From: Setoptus koraiensis
Taxonomy: Eukaryota > Arthropoda
Length of the DNA: 64,000 nt
Direction of reading: 5' to 3'
Assembly: GCA_048013815.1 (NCBI GenBank)
Contig: CM106586.1
Coordinates: 19,344,001-19,408,000, forward strand
Every line of letters starts with the position of its first letter. Position 1 is the first letter of the stretch. The notes under the pieces are model-generated. The model did no database searches. It saw only the letters and a program-made list of their open reading frames with translations, and had not been told where the DNA came from. Both the position numbers and the translations under genes were made by a program. Below, piece by piece: positions 1-12,566 of the stretch.

Positions 1-3000
1 GATGCTTCTAAAAGTGCAGATGTCTCGTCTGAACAGTCAACAGTTCCTACAACCACTCTAGGCACTTTAGTCTTTACTGACGAATCCAAAGATCCGATTG
101 TCAAGACAATGCAAACTGAGACACCAATGCCTGCCGTGACAACAGTAGGGTCTGATTCTAGCTCCAACTCAAGTCCAGCTTCAACGTCATTCGAAAGTAG
201 CACAACCCCGAGAGCTGATCTTGAAACTACAAATTCTGCTGCAAGTACTGAACAGTCAGCAGTACCGACCACAACACTAGGTACTATAGTTGTTACTGAT
301 GAGTCGAAAGAGGTAGAAAAATCAGAGGCATCAATGACAACAGTACCAACAATCAGACTCGATGAATCAACTACAGTTGGGTCTGATTCGAGCTCGAGCA
401 GGGCTACCTCATTGGATCCGAACTCACTCACATCGACTCCTTCAGTTGATTTAGCATCTCAAACTAGTATGGCAGAAACAGCCACGAGTCAGCAAAGTTC
501 AAGTCCCATCACATTTTCCGAGATGAGTTCATCTACTTCGAATCCTCAAGTCGACGTGGCTCCTCAAACCAGTCTACCAGAGTCGACGACGAACCAACCA
601 TCACAACCAGAAACCTCCCCCACACCTGCAACCGCATCCTCGATGACCGCTGAGATCGGATCAACGACGGCATCATCTGAAAAATCGGCAGCACCAGCAG
701 ATGGAGGTGCCGCAACTGAACAGCCTGCCTCAAAACCAGCTGAAACAACCACTCTTGCATCCACTTTTGATACTAGCTCGACTACAGTGTCCAGTGTAGT
801 TCCATCGACTTTGTTACCCATAACGGAGGTAACTTCGCAGTCGAGCTCCATCGATTCGACTACAAGCCAACCTTCATCCACATCTACTGTAGAATCGTCG
901 TCGACAACACCCTACACTCAGTCTACTAGATTATCTAGTGATATAATGGGACAAGGTGAATCGACAACACCAGAACAATCAGGATCGAGACCGTTTGAAA
1001 CTACAACCATCGTAATGAGTGTGAGCTCTACTCTAAAGCCTGTGGATGAGGCCCCAGCGTCAACAGCCACCGTCAATGTTGGATCAACAGATGCATCTAC
1101 ACCTACAGCTGCCAATACTGAGCAGCCAGCAGTACCTACAACGACATTAGGCACTATAGTCTTTACTGACCAATCCAAAGATCCGATTGTCAAGTCAATG
1201 CAAACTGAGACGCCAATGCCTGCCATGACAACAATAGGATCTGATTCTAGCTCCAACTCAAGTCCGGCGTCTACGTCAATTGTAACTAACGCTACTCCAA
1301 AGGTTGATGATGAAATCACTGCTCAAAATGTTCCGACAGATTTGGGCTCAAGTCAATTAGCCCAACCAGGAATGCGAGCAGAAGTTTCACCTACGACTGA
1401 AAATGGACCTACGATAGCTCCATCTGAGGGCCCAATCGATAGTGCTACAACCGGTGAACAGCCTTCCCCTCGACCTATGGAAACTACGACGATGTTTATA
1501 AATAGAGGCTCTACTGAACCGTCTTCAGCTGAAGGTACCACCTCTGCGACAACCGTCGATGCTGGATCGAGCACGAAGGATGCAATCACCACTTCTGAGC
1601 AGCCAGAGGCACCGACCACCTCGCAAGGAACCCTAGTGTTCAGCGACAAACCTGTGAATTCGGATGTCGAGTCTAAGCAAACAGAGACACCATCACAAAC
1701 GAATAGGCCTGTAGAATCAACTACCGTTGCATCTGACTCAAACTCAGCGGTTTCGTCTGATGCAAGCTCATCCACTCCGGCCCAACCCGTTGATGTAAGC
1801 ACTCAGACTGGGTCGGAGTTTCCGTCAACAAGCCAATCGATACCGCCGGAGATGCGAACTGAGTTAACATCCACGTCTACGGTAGCTTCCTCTGGAAAAT
1901 ATGAAGAACCAGTCGAAAACACGTTCTCAACAGAACAATCAGGATCGAGACCGTTTGAAACTACAACCATCGTAATGGGTGTGAGCTCTACTCTAAAGCC
2001 TGTGGATGAGGCCCCAGCGTCAACAGCCACCGTCAATGTTGGATCAACAGATGCATCTACACCTACAGCTGCCAATACTGAGCAGCCAGCAGTACCTACA
2101 ACGACATTAGGCACTATAGTCTTTACTGACCAATCCAAAGATCCGATTGTCAAGTCAATGCAAACTGAGACACCAATGCCTGCCATGACAACAGTAGGAT
2201 CTGATTCTAGCGCCAACTCAAGTCCAGCTTCAACGTCATTCGAAAGTAGCACAACCTCGAAAGCTGATCTTGAAACTACAAATTCTGCTGCAAGTACTGA
2301 GCAGTCAGCAGCGCCGACAACAACGCCAGGAACAATAGTTTTCACTGACGAATCTAAAGAGACCAAGACTGAGAGGCCAGCTGTCGTAACGACAACAGTA
2401 GCATACGGTCCGACAATAATATCTGGCGTCAGTACATCTACCTCAGTGCCAAGTGTAGAAGTAACATCGCAACAAGGCTCAACAGATCTCACTAATAATC
2501 AATCAGCGCAGCCAGGAGTACCAACCGAGGCCTCTTCAGTGGCTCCGACGACGTTTTCAGCTTCAGTCAACACTGGTTCATCAATTCCGTCAGAGGAATC
2601 GAAGTATCTACCAATGAGCCCAGAAACACCAGCCATAACAGTTTCACCCACCACTGGGTTACCACTGCAAGAAACAACTTCCGCTCCCAGTTCCACTGCA
2701 CCATTCGTCGACGCTGTTTCATCAACATCACTATCTCCCTCTGAAGTGACATCTCAATCTAGCCCCATTTATCCGACAACAATGCAGTCTTCGCAACCAG
2801 AAGCGAGAACAGAGATCTCCTCTACTTCAGCAACAGAATCCTCAAATACTGGAAGCTCTCCAGCTATGTCCAGAGAGTCAGAAGATCTAGTTGGTAAGTC
2901 TGAATTGCCGTCAGAACAGCAGTCTGTTCCAAGCTCGACCACAGCCGTTCCATCAAGTTCGAGCCCGACCACGACAGAAGGATTGAGTGTCTCTACCTCT

Positions 3001-6000
3001 TCTTCGGCCTCTTCCGAGGGAACTTCCAGTCCGACAGAGTTGCCTTCCGCGACAACTGTCAGTAATCAACCATCAAATAAAGATAGTAGTGATGATTCCA
3101 GGAATGCTGTTGCCACTTCTGAGCAGCCTGCAGTAACAACTGTTCAATCGGCGTCCATTCCGGTGGAAACTACAACCATTGCTTCGCAGCAAAGTTCAAG
3201 CCCCATCACCTCGTCTGAGACGAGTTCATCTACTTCGAATCCTCAAGTCGACGTGGCTCCTCAAACCAGTCTACCAGAGTCGACGACGAACCAACCATCA
3301 CAACCAGAAACCTCCCCCACACCTGCAACCGCATCCTCGATGATCGCTGAGATCGGATCAACAACGGCATCATCTGAAAAATCGGCAGCACCAGTAGATG
3401 GAGGTGCCGCAACTGAACAGCCTGCCTCAAAATCTGCTGAAACAACCACTCTTGCTTCCACGAGTTCATCTACTTCGAATCCTCAAGTCGACTCGGCTTC
3501 TCAAACCAGTCTACCAGAGTCGACTACGAACCAACCATCACAACCGGAAACCTCCTCTACACCTGCAACCGCATCCTCGATGATTGCTGAGATCGGATCA
3601 ACGACGGCATCATCTGAAAAATCGGCAGCACCAGTAGATGGAGGTGCCGCAACTGAACAGCCCGCCTCAAAACCTGCTGAAACAACCACTCTTGCTTCCA
3701 CGAGTTCATCTACTTCGAATCCTCAAGTCGACTCGGCTTCTCAAACCAGTCTACCAGAGTCGACTACGAACCAACCATTACAACCAGAAACCTCTTCTAC
3801 ATCTACCACCACATTTTCGGTAGTTATCGACAATGGATCTACCCCAGCTACGACTGACGAATCCAGAGATCTGGATAGCAAGAAGGCAGTTGTTGAGACA
3901 ACAAGCGGACAACCAGCTTCGTTGGCGCCAGTAATGATGAATGTTGCCTCAGTTTCGACCACAACATCGAGTTCGTCGACAGTGGCCTCCTCTGGAGAGG
4001 TCACTACTCAGACCAGTTCATCGAAATCGAGAGAAAACGAAGCAAATGTGGGTGATGTTGGAACAAGCAGTACTCCCAGTGCGACAACATTGTACTCATT
4101 GATAACTGAGAGCACCCAGAGGTATATGGGCTCTTCTGCGAGCCTTTTCCCAACAACCATCGAACCTACTCCCAGACCAGTGGAGATTACAACCATACTA
4201 GCTGACTTGAGTTCAAGTTCTACCTCAGTTCCATCTGTAACTACAACACCAGCATCACCTATTGTGGAAACGGTATCTTCATCTAGCCCATCCTCTGAGG
4301 AAGCAAGAACGTACGGCGACACTTCTTCTACAACTTTGAGTCCACCTCAAACGTCAACAGAAAATGATGTCAAGACTACGGTTATATCGTTGGGCGAACT
4401 AGCCACAGCAGAACAGCCCAAAATTCTTCAAAGCCCTAGCACCCCCGCAATCTCAGATTCCGCCTCCAGTCTGACCACTTTGTTTGATGCGAAATCATCT
4501 ACGACAACTTCAGATCTCAAAATGACATCTAGCCCACAGTCAGAAACTACAACGCAGTCCGGAACCCAAAGTGAATCTTCAACAGCCTCAAGTGCGCTTC
4601 CTTCAACTGTTGGCTCCGGTACAGACATCGTTGGTGGATCTAAGGAGGCCGCTGTCGTTTCCGAGCAACCAGCAGCGACAACTGGATTGCCGACGATCAT
4701 TCCAGTAGAATCTACAACAAGCTCGAGCTCAATTCCAGCGACTTTATCTGATCTGAATTCATCCACTTCGGCTTCTCCTGTCGATGTAACTTCTCAAACT
4801 AATCCATCGGATTCAACCACTAGTCAATCAGCACAACCAGAATTACAAACTGAAACTTCTTCAGCATCCACTACATCTACTTCAGCCTCTTCAGTAACAG
4901 ACAATGTTTCCACTACGATTTCGTCCGGTGAATCTAGAGATCAAACAGGCAAGCAAGAAGAGGTGTCCAAACAATCCGTTGCAGACACGAATGCGGCCAA
5001 TATTGGTATGGTGTCACCCCAGACCGAAACATCCTTAACGGAAGCTACGACTGGCAAGCCCCCACAACCTTTTTCGGATATTTCCATCGCTACGGAATCT
5101 CAGAGCTTTAGTAAATCGACCAACGAACCGGTAGCTGTAACATCAGTCACATCTACAGAGAGTTCAGCCGTGACATCTTCGCCTGATCTCAATTCATCTA
5201 CAGTTGCGTCCTTAGGTGAATCTACTTTCCGGGAGGCATCTCAGGATCCAAGACAAAACGAGCAAGTTATGTCAGAGATGCAAACGAAGAATCCAGAATC
5301 TACCAGTCCATCCTCTGGAGAGGCTACTTTTTCGACCTCAAATGAGCCGAGTCGCAAGGTTGAGACAAGCACACCCTCGCTATCGACTTATGAATATCCA
5401 ATAAATGGTGACATGATGAATTTTAATACAAATAATCCCGGGCAATCAGAAAGCAAACCTGAGGGTCCCCCTCCAAATGTTATGGGTCCGATTTCAGCAG
5501 ATCCATCACCACGGATCGAATCGGCATCTCAGACAGGTTCCATGGAACCAATGGATAAACGAATTATGGATGAGCAAGATAATCAGGCTGTCGTGCCCGT
5601 TGCCTCAACCGCGATGGAGGCAACTTCCGCTGCACCAACAACACAAAAAGAGAACTCAGCAGGAATGACTGAGCAACAATCCACCTCATCACCTGGCCCA
5701 GATACTCAAGACTCGTTATCAACAACTGGACTGTCTAGTGTCTCAACTGGATCAACATCCAGAGCTGAAATGCAGACCGAGGCTCCGATCGTTGCAAAAA
5801 ATGTCTCATACGCAATAACTGGCGACAATGGATCGACTCAAACGCCTTATATCGAGGCAACATCACAGAATAACCCAGCAGAATCAACATCTCCAGAGAC
5901 AAATGCCCACACAGAGGCCTCGTCCTCTATCGGAACATCAACAACTGTTGCTGGTGTGTCTGGCACAGATTCTGCAGAGGTACTAAAGAATGTAACTGTT

Positions 6001-9000
6001 GATTCTGAGCAACAGGCATCATCAACTACCACTGCAAGTACTTTGGTAATAACAGACGGACCCAAGTATTCAACGGTCGTTTCTGAACAACCTGAAGCAA
6101 CAACAGGATTGCAAACTACTAGACCTGTGGAATTAACTACGATTGCCTCTGATCCAGGTATTGCCACATCATCAGATGTAAGCTCATCAACCCCAGCTTC
6201 GCTCGATGAAACATCCCAAACAGGATCCACGAGCCAATCGGCACAGCCGATGCAAACTGAGGCTCCGTCTACACCAACGATAGCATCTACGATGATTGCT
6301 GAGATCGGATCAACGACGGCATCATCGGAGAAATCGGCAGCACCAGTAGATGGAGGTGCCGCAACTGAACAGCCTGCCTCAAAATCTGCTGAAACAACCA
6401 CTCTTGCCTCCACTTCTGATACTAGCTCAACTACAGTGTCCAGTGTAGTTCCATCGACTTTGTTACCCATAACGGAGGTAACTTCGCAGTCGAGCTCCAG
6501 CGATTCGACTACAAGCCGACCTTCATCCACATCTACTGTAGAATCGTCGTCGACAACACCCTACACTCAGTCTACTAGATTATCTAGTGATATAATGGGA
6601 CAAGGTGAATCGACAACACCAGAACAATCAGGTTCGAGACCGTTTGAAACTACAACCATCGTAATGGGTGTGAGCTCTACTCTAAAGCCTGTGGATGAGG
6701 CCCCAGCGTCAACAGCCACCGTCAATGTTGGATCAACAGATGCATCTACACCTACAGCTGCCAATACTGAGCAGCCAGCAGTACCTACAACGACATTAGG
6801 CACTATAGTCTTTACTGACCAATCCAAAGATCCGATTGTCAAGTCAATGCAAACTGAGACACCAATGCCTGCCATGACAACAGTAGGATCTGATTCTAGC
6901 GCCAACTCAAGTCCAGCTTCAACGTCATTCGAAAGTAGCACAACCTCGAAAGCTGATCTTGAAACTACAAATTCTGCTGCAAGTACTGAGCAGTCAGCAG
7001 CGCCGACAACAACGCCAGGAACAATAGTTTTCACTGACGAATCTAAAGAGACCAAGACTGAGAGGCCAGCTGTCGTAACGACAACAGTAGCATACGGTCC
7101 GACAATAATATCTGGCGTCAGTACATCTACCTCAGTGCCAAGTGTAGAAGTAACATCGCAACAAGGCTCAACAGATCTCACTAATAATCAATCAGCGCAG
7201 CCAGGAGTACCAACCGAGGCCTCTTCAGTGGCTCCGACGACGTTTTCAGCTTCAGTCAACACTGGTTCATCAATTCCGTCAGAGGAATCGAAGTATCTAC
7301 CAATGAGCCCAGAAACACCAGCCATAACAGTTTCACCCACCACTGGGTTACCACTGCAAGAAACAACTTCCGCTCCCAGTTCCACTGCACCATTCGTCGA
7401 CGCTGTTTCATCAACATCACTATCTCCCTCTGAAGTGACATCTCAATCTAGCCCCATTTATCCGACAACAATGCAGTCTTCGCAACCAGAAGCGAGAACA
7501 GAGATCTCCTCTACTTCAGCAACAGAATCCTCAAATACTGGAAGCTCTCCAGCTATGTCCAGAGAGTCAGAAGATCTAGTTGGTAAGTCTGAATTGCCGT
7601 CAGAACAGCAGTCTGTTCCAAGCTCGACCACAGCCGTTCCATCAAGTTCGAGCCCGACCACGACAGAAGGATTGAGTGTCTCTACCTCTTCTTCGGCCTC
7701 TTCCGAGGGAACTTCCAGTCCGACAGAGTTGCCTTCCGCGACAACTGTCAGTAATCAACCATCAAATAAAGATAGTAGTGATGATTCCAGGAATGCTGTT
7801 GCCACTTCTGAGCAGCCTGCAGTAACAACTGTTCAATCGGCGTCCATTCCGGTGGAAACTACAACCATTGCTTCGCAGCAAAGTTCAAGCCCCATCACCT
7901 CGTCTGAGACGAGTTCATCTACTTCGAATCCTCAAGTCGACGTGGCTCCTCAAACCAGTCTACCAGAGTCGACGACGAACCAACCATCACAACCAGAAAC
8001 CTCCCCCACACCTGCAACCGCATCCTCGATGATCGCTGAGATCGGATCAACAACGGCATCATCTGAAAAATCGGCAGCACCAGTAGATGGAGGTGCCGCA
8101 ACTGAACAGCCTGCCTCAAAATCTGCTGAAACAACCACTCTTGCTTCCACGAGTTCATCTACTTCGAATCCTCAAGTCGACTCGGCTTCTCAAACCAGTC
8201 TACCAGAGTCGACCACGAACCAACCATCACAACCGGAAACCTCCTCTACACCTGCAACCGCATCCTCGATGATTGCTGAGATCGGATCAACGACGGCATC
8301 ATCTGAAAAATCGGCAGCACCAGTAGATGGAGGTGCCGCAACTGAACAGCCTGCCTCAAAACCTGCTGAAACAACCACTCTTGCATCCACTTTTGATACT
8401 AGCTCGACTACAGTGTCCAGTGTAGTTCCATCGACTTTGTTACCCATAACGGAGGTAACTTCGCAGTCGAGCTCCAGCGATTCGACTACAAGCCAACCTT
8501 CATCCACATCTACTGTAGAATCGTCGTCGATGACACCCGATACTCAGTCTACTAGATTATCTAGTGACAATATGGGAGACCAGACTGTCAAATCCGCACA
8601 ACAACAAGGTGGTGAATCAACAACAACTGAACAGCCAAAAGCTAATGTCACCTCTGACTTCGGATCCGTATCTTCCACGGAAAATTACCCCAAGGACTTA
8701 CCATCATCTCCAGCTGAGGTGTTCGCCTCAGGAGTTTCAACAACCAATCAATCTCCATTCAAACCTGTCGAAATCACGACTGTCATACCTTCAATTAGGG
8801 GCTCTTCGGCTAGTATTACTATACCATGGGCTGATATATCCAATTCATCAACCATTCTGTACAATACTATGTTGCCAACAACGACGAGTCTACCATCAAC
8901 TACCTCATCTACCACGACAGTCAGTCCTACCACCGTTCGGAGTGACAACGGTACGCATGGATATGAAGTTTCGCAGGGTTCAGGCCCAGAAACTGACTAT

Positions 9001-9914
9001 GAGGAAGCTGTTGAAGGTAAGTTATCACTAAGAAATAGTCCATATAATTTGTCCACAATAACAATCCTCGTTCGGGTAGCTTCCTAGCGAATTTGATTGT
9101 GGCGACGATTGTATCGCGTCTTGTAGTCTTCTAAGAGCTTATACTTACAATTTCTGAACACTTTTTCTCCACTAATCAGATGCAGGATGTGAGTACGAAG
9201 GAAAGACTTACAATTCGGCAGAACAAATTCCTCGTTCACACCCTTGCGATTTCTGCTTTTGTTTCCGAGGTGATATTATTTGTCTACAACAAACATGTCC
9301 ACCACCCGTGCAACATTGCTTTGAAACAAATATAGAGGGTTTCTGCTGCCCCAGATATGAGTGTCGTAAGTATCCGTTGACTCTTTAATAGTTTATTTTC
9401 ACGGTCCTATTATACAAATACTAATGACTATTACATTGCTTTACCAATCAAAAAATTTAGCTGTTCACACTCTGAGGGCACCAAACAATTCAACAGGTTT
9501 ATCTGTGACCCAATCCGATACACATTCAAATCTGCACGCACATTCTCATGCTACCAAAGACAAGCCAATTGCGTTGAACAACAAAAATTCCCAAGTTAGA
9601 GGTTTGTATTTTGCACTTTGCATCTATTAATATGAAACTCAACTACATTTTGATGTTTGATCCTTTATTAATACAAATAATCTTCATTTATCTGTTTTGC
9701 AACTTCACACTGCGTCCCAGGCTGTTATGTTGATAACAAGCTATACGGTATTGGTCAGATAATTGAAAGCGCGAGCGGGCCTTGCCTCGAGTGCAAATGT
9801 GATATCAGCGGTATGATGCGATGTAATCCGAAAGAGTGTTCACCGGAGGATCCCCTCTTACAACAAATTAACCGTGAGGTGCTTTCATCGACATTGAGTA
9901 GAAGTCACAGATAG
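1..9914 (+). CDS. Giant mucin-like secreted protein with two C-terminal VWC domains (5' partial)
   Basis: Four exons are visible: <1-9016, 9180-9365, 9461-9601 and 9721-9914 (TAG at 9912). All three introns are phase 1, with GTAAGT, GTAAGT and GTTTGT donors and CAG, TAG and CAG acceptors. The reading frame is already open at base 1, so the start and any signal peptide lie to the left. About 3005 residues of exon 1 are Ser/Thr/Pro/Glu-rich and repetitive, as in heavily O-glycosylated mucins. Exon 2 encodes a complete 10-cysteine VWC module (spacing C..CxxCxC..C..C..C..CC..C, ending CCPRYEC). Exon 3 is a short His/Asn-rich linker, and exon 4 encodes a second, shorter VWC-like module starting GCYVDNKLYG. 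From family knowledge, VWC modules mediate protein binding in extracellular matrix proteins, and arthropod tenectin-type proteins combine them with Ser/Thr-rich regions. I infer a matrix or cuticle-lumen glycoprotein; the exact ortholog is not established. AATAAA lies 29 bases after the stop. Confidence 0.88.
1932..3695 (+). repeat. Copy 1 of a 1764-bp in-frame segmental duplication in the mucin exon
   Basis: This stretch matches 6621-8384 at a constant offset of 4689 bp (1563 codons) with only a handful of differences that I could see. It encodes 588 residues and sits wholly inside the mucin-like exon. Its 3' end contains 240-bp tandem units (80 residues each) beginning near 3226, 3466 and 3706. 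Confidence 0.9.
6621..8384 (+). repeat. Copy 2 of the 1764-bp in-frame segmental duplication
   Basis: This is the partner of 1932-3695. Shorter shared blocks flank it: about 6400-6620 resembles 760-980, and 8385-8560 again resembles 760-940. The exon is therefore a mosaic of shuffled blocks, all kept in frame. Confidence 0.9.
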
Positions 9915-9942
9915 CTCTACAAGACAAGACAGAATTGATTGA

Positions 9943-9948
9943 AATAAA
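9943..9948 (+). other. Polyadenylation signal of the mucin-like gene
   Basis: AATAAA lies 29 bases after the stop codon. A second AATAAA lies at 10104-10109. Which one is used cannot be told from sequence. Confidence 0.5.
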
Positions 9949-10210
9949 CGAATCCACAAGATTTCAATGATTTCGGTGGTTTCAACAAGAACACAACAAC
10001 TTAATAATTTTAGGTATAAATTTTTACCAGCTCACTATTTTGTTCATATATTGTATAAAGACTACAGTTGTACATATTGTATGTAAGTGTAGACATAGTT
10101 AAAAATAAAAAGAAATCGTATCATTAATTATGTCATAATTGCAACGAGTATGATTTCTTTTTTTAGTTTTCATTCCCAAAAATCCACCCGTGATGCAATT
10201 TAATTGATGT

Positions 10211-10525
10211 CTACTTGTGTTTCTGCAATATCTTTCCAATGAGGTTTTCCGTGTTGGCCAACTGATTCATTGCCTTGATGGACGGGGCCTGTCGGTCGAT
10301 ATAGCTGTTAGTGCCCTGATCTGGTGTGCCATAGATGTGTGCCGTCCTTACCGACGGCTCATACTCGTAATCGCTGGAGTTTTTTCCGCAACAACATGGG
10401 CACATCTTTCTATAGAGGCATCTACAGCATATTAATGAAAAAATGAATAAGAAAACTGCTGCAATTCCACCAATAGCATAAGGATCTTGTCTGACCTTCT
10501 CAAAAACATCCTCGAATTTAATCAT
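10211..10525 (-). CDS. Small single-pass membrane protein with cysteine-rich juxtamembrane segment
   Basis: This encodes 104 residues from the ATG at 10525 to a stop at 10211. The frame is open to an upstream ATG at 10594, but the bases between look like the 3' end of an intron (T-rich stretch ending in ATCAG at about 10550), so I chose the inner start, MIKFEDVFEK. A hydrophobic segment (residues about 17-34) is followed at once by a cluster of seven cysteines with basic residues (CCRCLYRKMCPCCCGK), a common arrangement for palmitoylated single-pass proteins. The C-terminal 55 residues are polar, with several Tyr. I do not recognise the family. The gene is divergent from the one at 10963, with a shared promoter. 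A 5' untranslated exon upstream is likely but not located. Confidence 0.7.
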   Translation of the reverse strand: MIKFEDVFEKVRQDPYAIGGIAAVFLFIFSLICCRCLYRKMCPCCCGKNSSDYEYEPSVRTAHIYGTPDQGTNSYIDRQAPSIKAMNQLANTENLIGKILQKHK

Positions 10526-10962
10526 CCGAACTGTTCGACCTGCCTGGATTCTGATAAATAAATAACATGAATCAACTAACCAATATTTTTGCAAGCAATT
10601 TTATGAGTTAGAATTTATGCAAAGATATCACGTGACTTTATTTTGTAACTTGGTTAGCATGAACTTATATAATTGAATCGCGCGGAGAAAACCCCTTCCC
10701 ATTCCACAATCACTGAGAAAAAAAAATGCCTTTTGAATAGCGCGCCAGAGCAACTCAACAATTAGATCTCATTGGAATAAACATCGAACACTTCATCACG
10801 TGATTCGGTTTAAAACCTTTTATTTTGTTATGAGATACATCTAGCCCCCTCTCTATTATTAAATGTTATTATTTGTTTTTGTTCCTCGTTATTATTCGTC
10901 GCTACATTCCAAACTGGAGCCCAATTAAAGAGTCACGGTAATTTTCAGTCAAACTGTCCAAC
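10526..10962. promoter_or_regulatory. Bidirectional promoter with two TCACGTGA sites
   Basis: This is the shared upstream region of the minus-strand membrane protein and the plus-strand gene at 10963. Identical 8-bp palindromes TCACGTGA lie at 10628-10635 and 10796-10803. This is the core recognised by bHLH-zip factors of the MITF/TFEB, USF or MAX type. A TATA-like stretch (TTATATAATTG) lies near 10665. Actual promoter activity is inferred. Confidence 0.5.
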
Positions 10963-12267
10963 ATGTTCGGAGGTCAAGGCAGTGGCCAAACGAAGCCCCC
11001 AGCTTTAAATTCTTCCATCGGTATCAGTTTGGTTCAACACGGATTTTGTGCAGATGCGGATGATAGTTGGGTCGTTCAACTGAGCGCTGACGATATCAAA
11101 GAGTATCGTGATATAAAGAAAAAATTCATGGATCTTGACGTGGGCGTTAGTCAATTTATGGCAAAACTTAGGAATCAGAGTTATGAGGGAACTGATGAGG
11201 CAGAGGTAGCACTAATTAGAAGAAATTGGGAAACTAAAAAAACTGAAATGTTACAGAAGAGTAATCGCCTCAAACAGACACACATAGAACGACTGACTAA
11301 ATTGCGACTGAAAGCTCAAAACAATCCAATAAACAAACCGAAGAATAACAACAAAAACAAGAAATTCAAGGACAACAATCAGACAATCTTGAAGCCAGTG
11401 TTCGAACAGGTCGATGTCAAACCGACCAGGGAGGAGCTGGCGGCGATGATGGAGCAGACGGCAGCAACGGCTAGTGTTTCCAGCGTTGAGCAACCAAGCA
11501 CTAGCAATGAAATCCAAAGCACTAGAGATAGGCAAGGAAAACGAAAAAAGTCAAAAGATATCCAATCGGACGAAGAGGATGATGTTTCCATCATCGAGAA
11601 GCCAACAAGAGGTGGTTTCAACTTTGCTGAGTACCTGGCCAAAGCGAAGGCTATTGGAGCAAAGCCGGTCAACACTATCACCACGGCACCACCAGTTCCC
11701 ACTGTTAGTAGGGACCTCACTAGCCTTTTGGATGAGGCTATCAGACAAACACAGAACTGCCCTCCTGTTCCGCCGCTTCAACGACCCTTCGAATTAGCCG
11801 ATAACAATTTTCTTTCTAACAGCGACATAGACTATAGGTCTCTAATTAGTCGGCCGCCACCACCGATAATCACTAGCGAACCTAAATCCAACTTACCAAC
11901 TATCAATGTTCCTTATCAAGATTCATCGAATCCAAAGTCAACCAACATGCATGAAATAGCCAAAACTGTTCTGCACCCGCCACCACCTCCCCCAGAACCA
12001 GAACCAGAACCGGAGCCACAGCCCGAGCTAGCACCCGAACCAGCGCCAGAACCTGAACCACCGAGGGACACCTATCTAGATGGCATAGGTGAGAGAGACG
12101 TATTTTTGTTTGATAAGCTCAGGCCACTAGTTGAAAAGTACAATTGTAGAGACAGGCTAGTTCTAGCGACAGAAACAATTAGAAGGAGAGCAGAATTAAT
12201 GAAGGCAATAGATGATATAGAATTGTGCACCAAACAAAAACGTTTGAATCCAATCAAATCATGTTGA
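10963..12267 (+). CDS. Uncharacterised 434-aa protein with basic helix, NLS-like cluster and EP-rich tract
   Basis: This is a single uninterrupted frame from ATG to TGA. In order: residues about 43-118 are charged and look helical or coiled-coil (SADDIKEYRDIKKKFMDLD onward); 123-139 are Lys/Asn-rich; 189-198 (DRQGKRKKSK) resemble a nuclear localisation signal and are followed by an acidic patch (SDEEDD); 335-368 are Pro/Glu repeats (PEPEPEPEPQPEL type); the last 60 residues are again helical and charged, ending near an IRRRAELMKAIDDIEL segment. I do not recognise a named domain; a nuclear or scaffold role is only a guess. AATAAA at 12328-12333 lies 61 bases past the stop. The neighbour on the left is divergent. 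Confidence 0.78.
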   Translation: MFGGQGSGQTKPPALNSSIGISLVQHGFCADADDSWVVQLSADDIKEYRDIKKKFMDLDVGVSQFMAKLRNQSYEGTDEAEVALIRRNWETKKTEMLQKSNRLKQTHIERLTKLRLKAQNNPINKPKNNNKNKKFKDNNQTILKPVFEQVDVKPTREELAAMMEQTAATASVSSVEQPSTSNEIQSTRDRQGKRKKSKDIQSDEEDDVSIIEKPTRGGFNFAEYLAKAKAIGAKPVNTITTAPPVPTVSRDLTSLLDEAIRQTQNCPPVPPLQRPFELADNNFLSNSDIDYRSLISRPPPPIITSEPKSNLPTINVPYQDSSNPKSTNMHEIAKTVLHPPPPPPEPEPEPEPQPELAPEPAPEPEPPRDTYLDGIGERDVFLFDKLRPLVEKYNCRDRLVLATETIRRRAELMKAIDDIELCTKQKRLNPIKSC

Positions 12268-12327
12268 CAATAATCAGCCGGCCACATTTGAAATCTTTTC
12301 TCGCTTCGTAATGTCAACTCTTTGATT

Positions 12328-12333
12328 AATAAA
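12328..12333 (+). other. Polyadenylation signal of the 434-aa protein gene
   Basis: AATAAA lies 61 bases after the TGA at 12265-12267, in AT-rich sequence. Confidence 0.5.
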
Positions 12334-12566
12334 TTGTTAATGCTTTCACTATTTATAATATAGTCACTAACAACTGCTTCACTGTACAATCATCTCGAGA
12401 CAAACACGCTAGCACATTCTATTTGCTACTTAATTTTATTGTATATTTTCAATTGCTTAGATTGAAGCAGAGATTTGAAATAAGGCTAGAAGGTTTCATA
12501 TCACTCAAAAAGGTTTCTACTTGTTTTTCTTCTCCATGTTGGTCATGTAGACATGTATTAATCAAT

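Noticed and set aside
533-8507. Long minus-strand frames opposite the mucin exon
   Set aside because: They are antisense shadows of the repetitive Ser/Thr codons and repeat wherever the sense repeats do.
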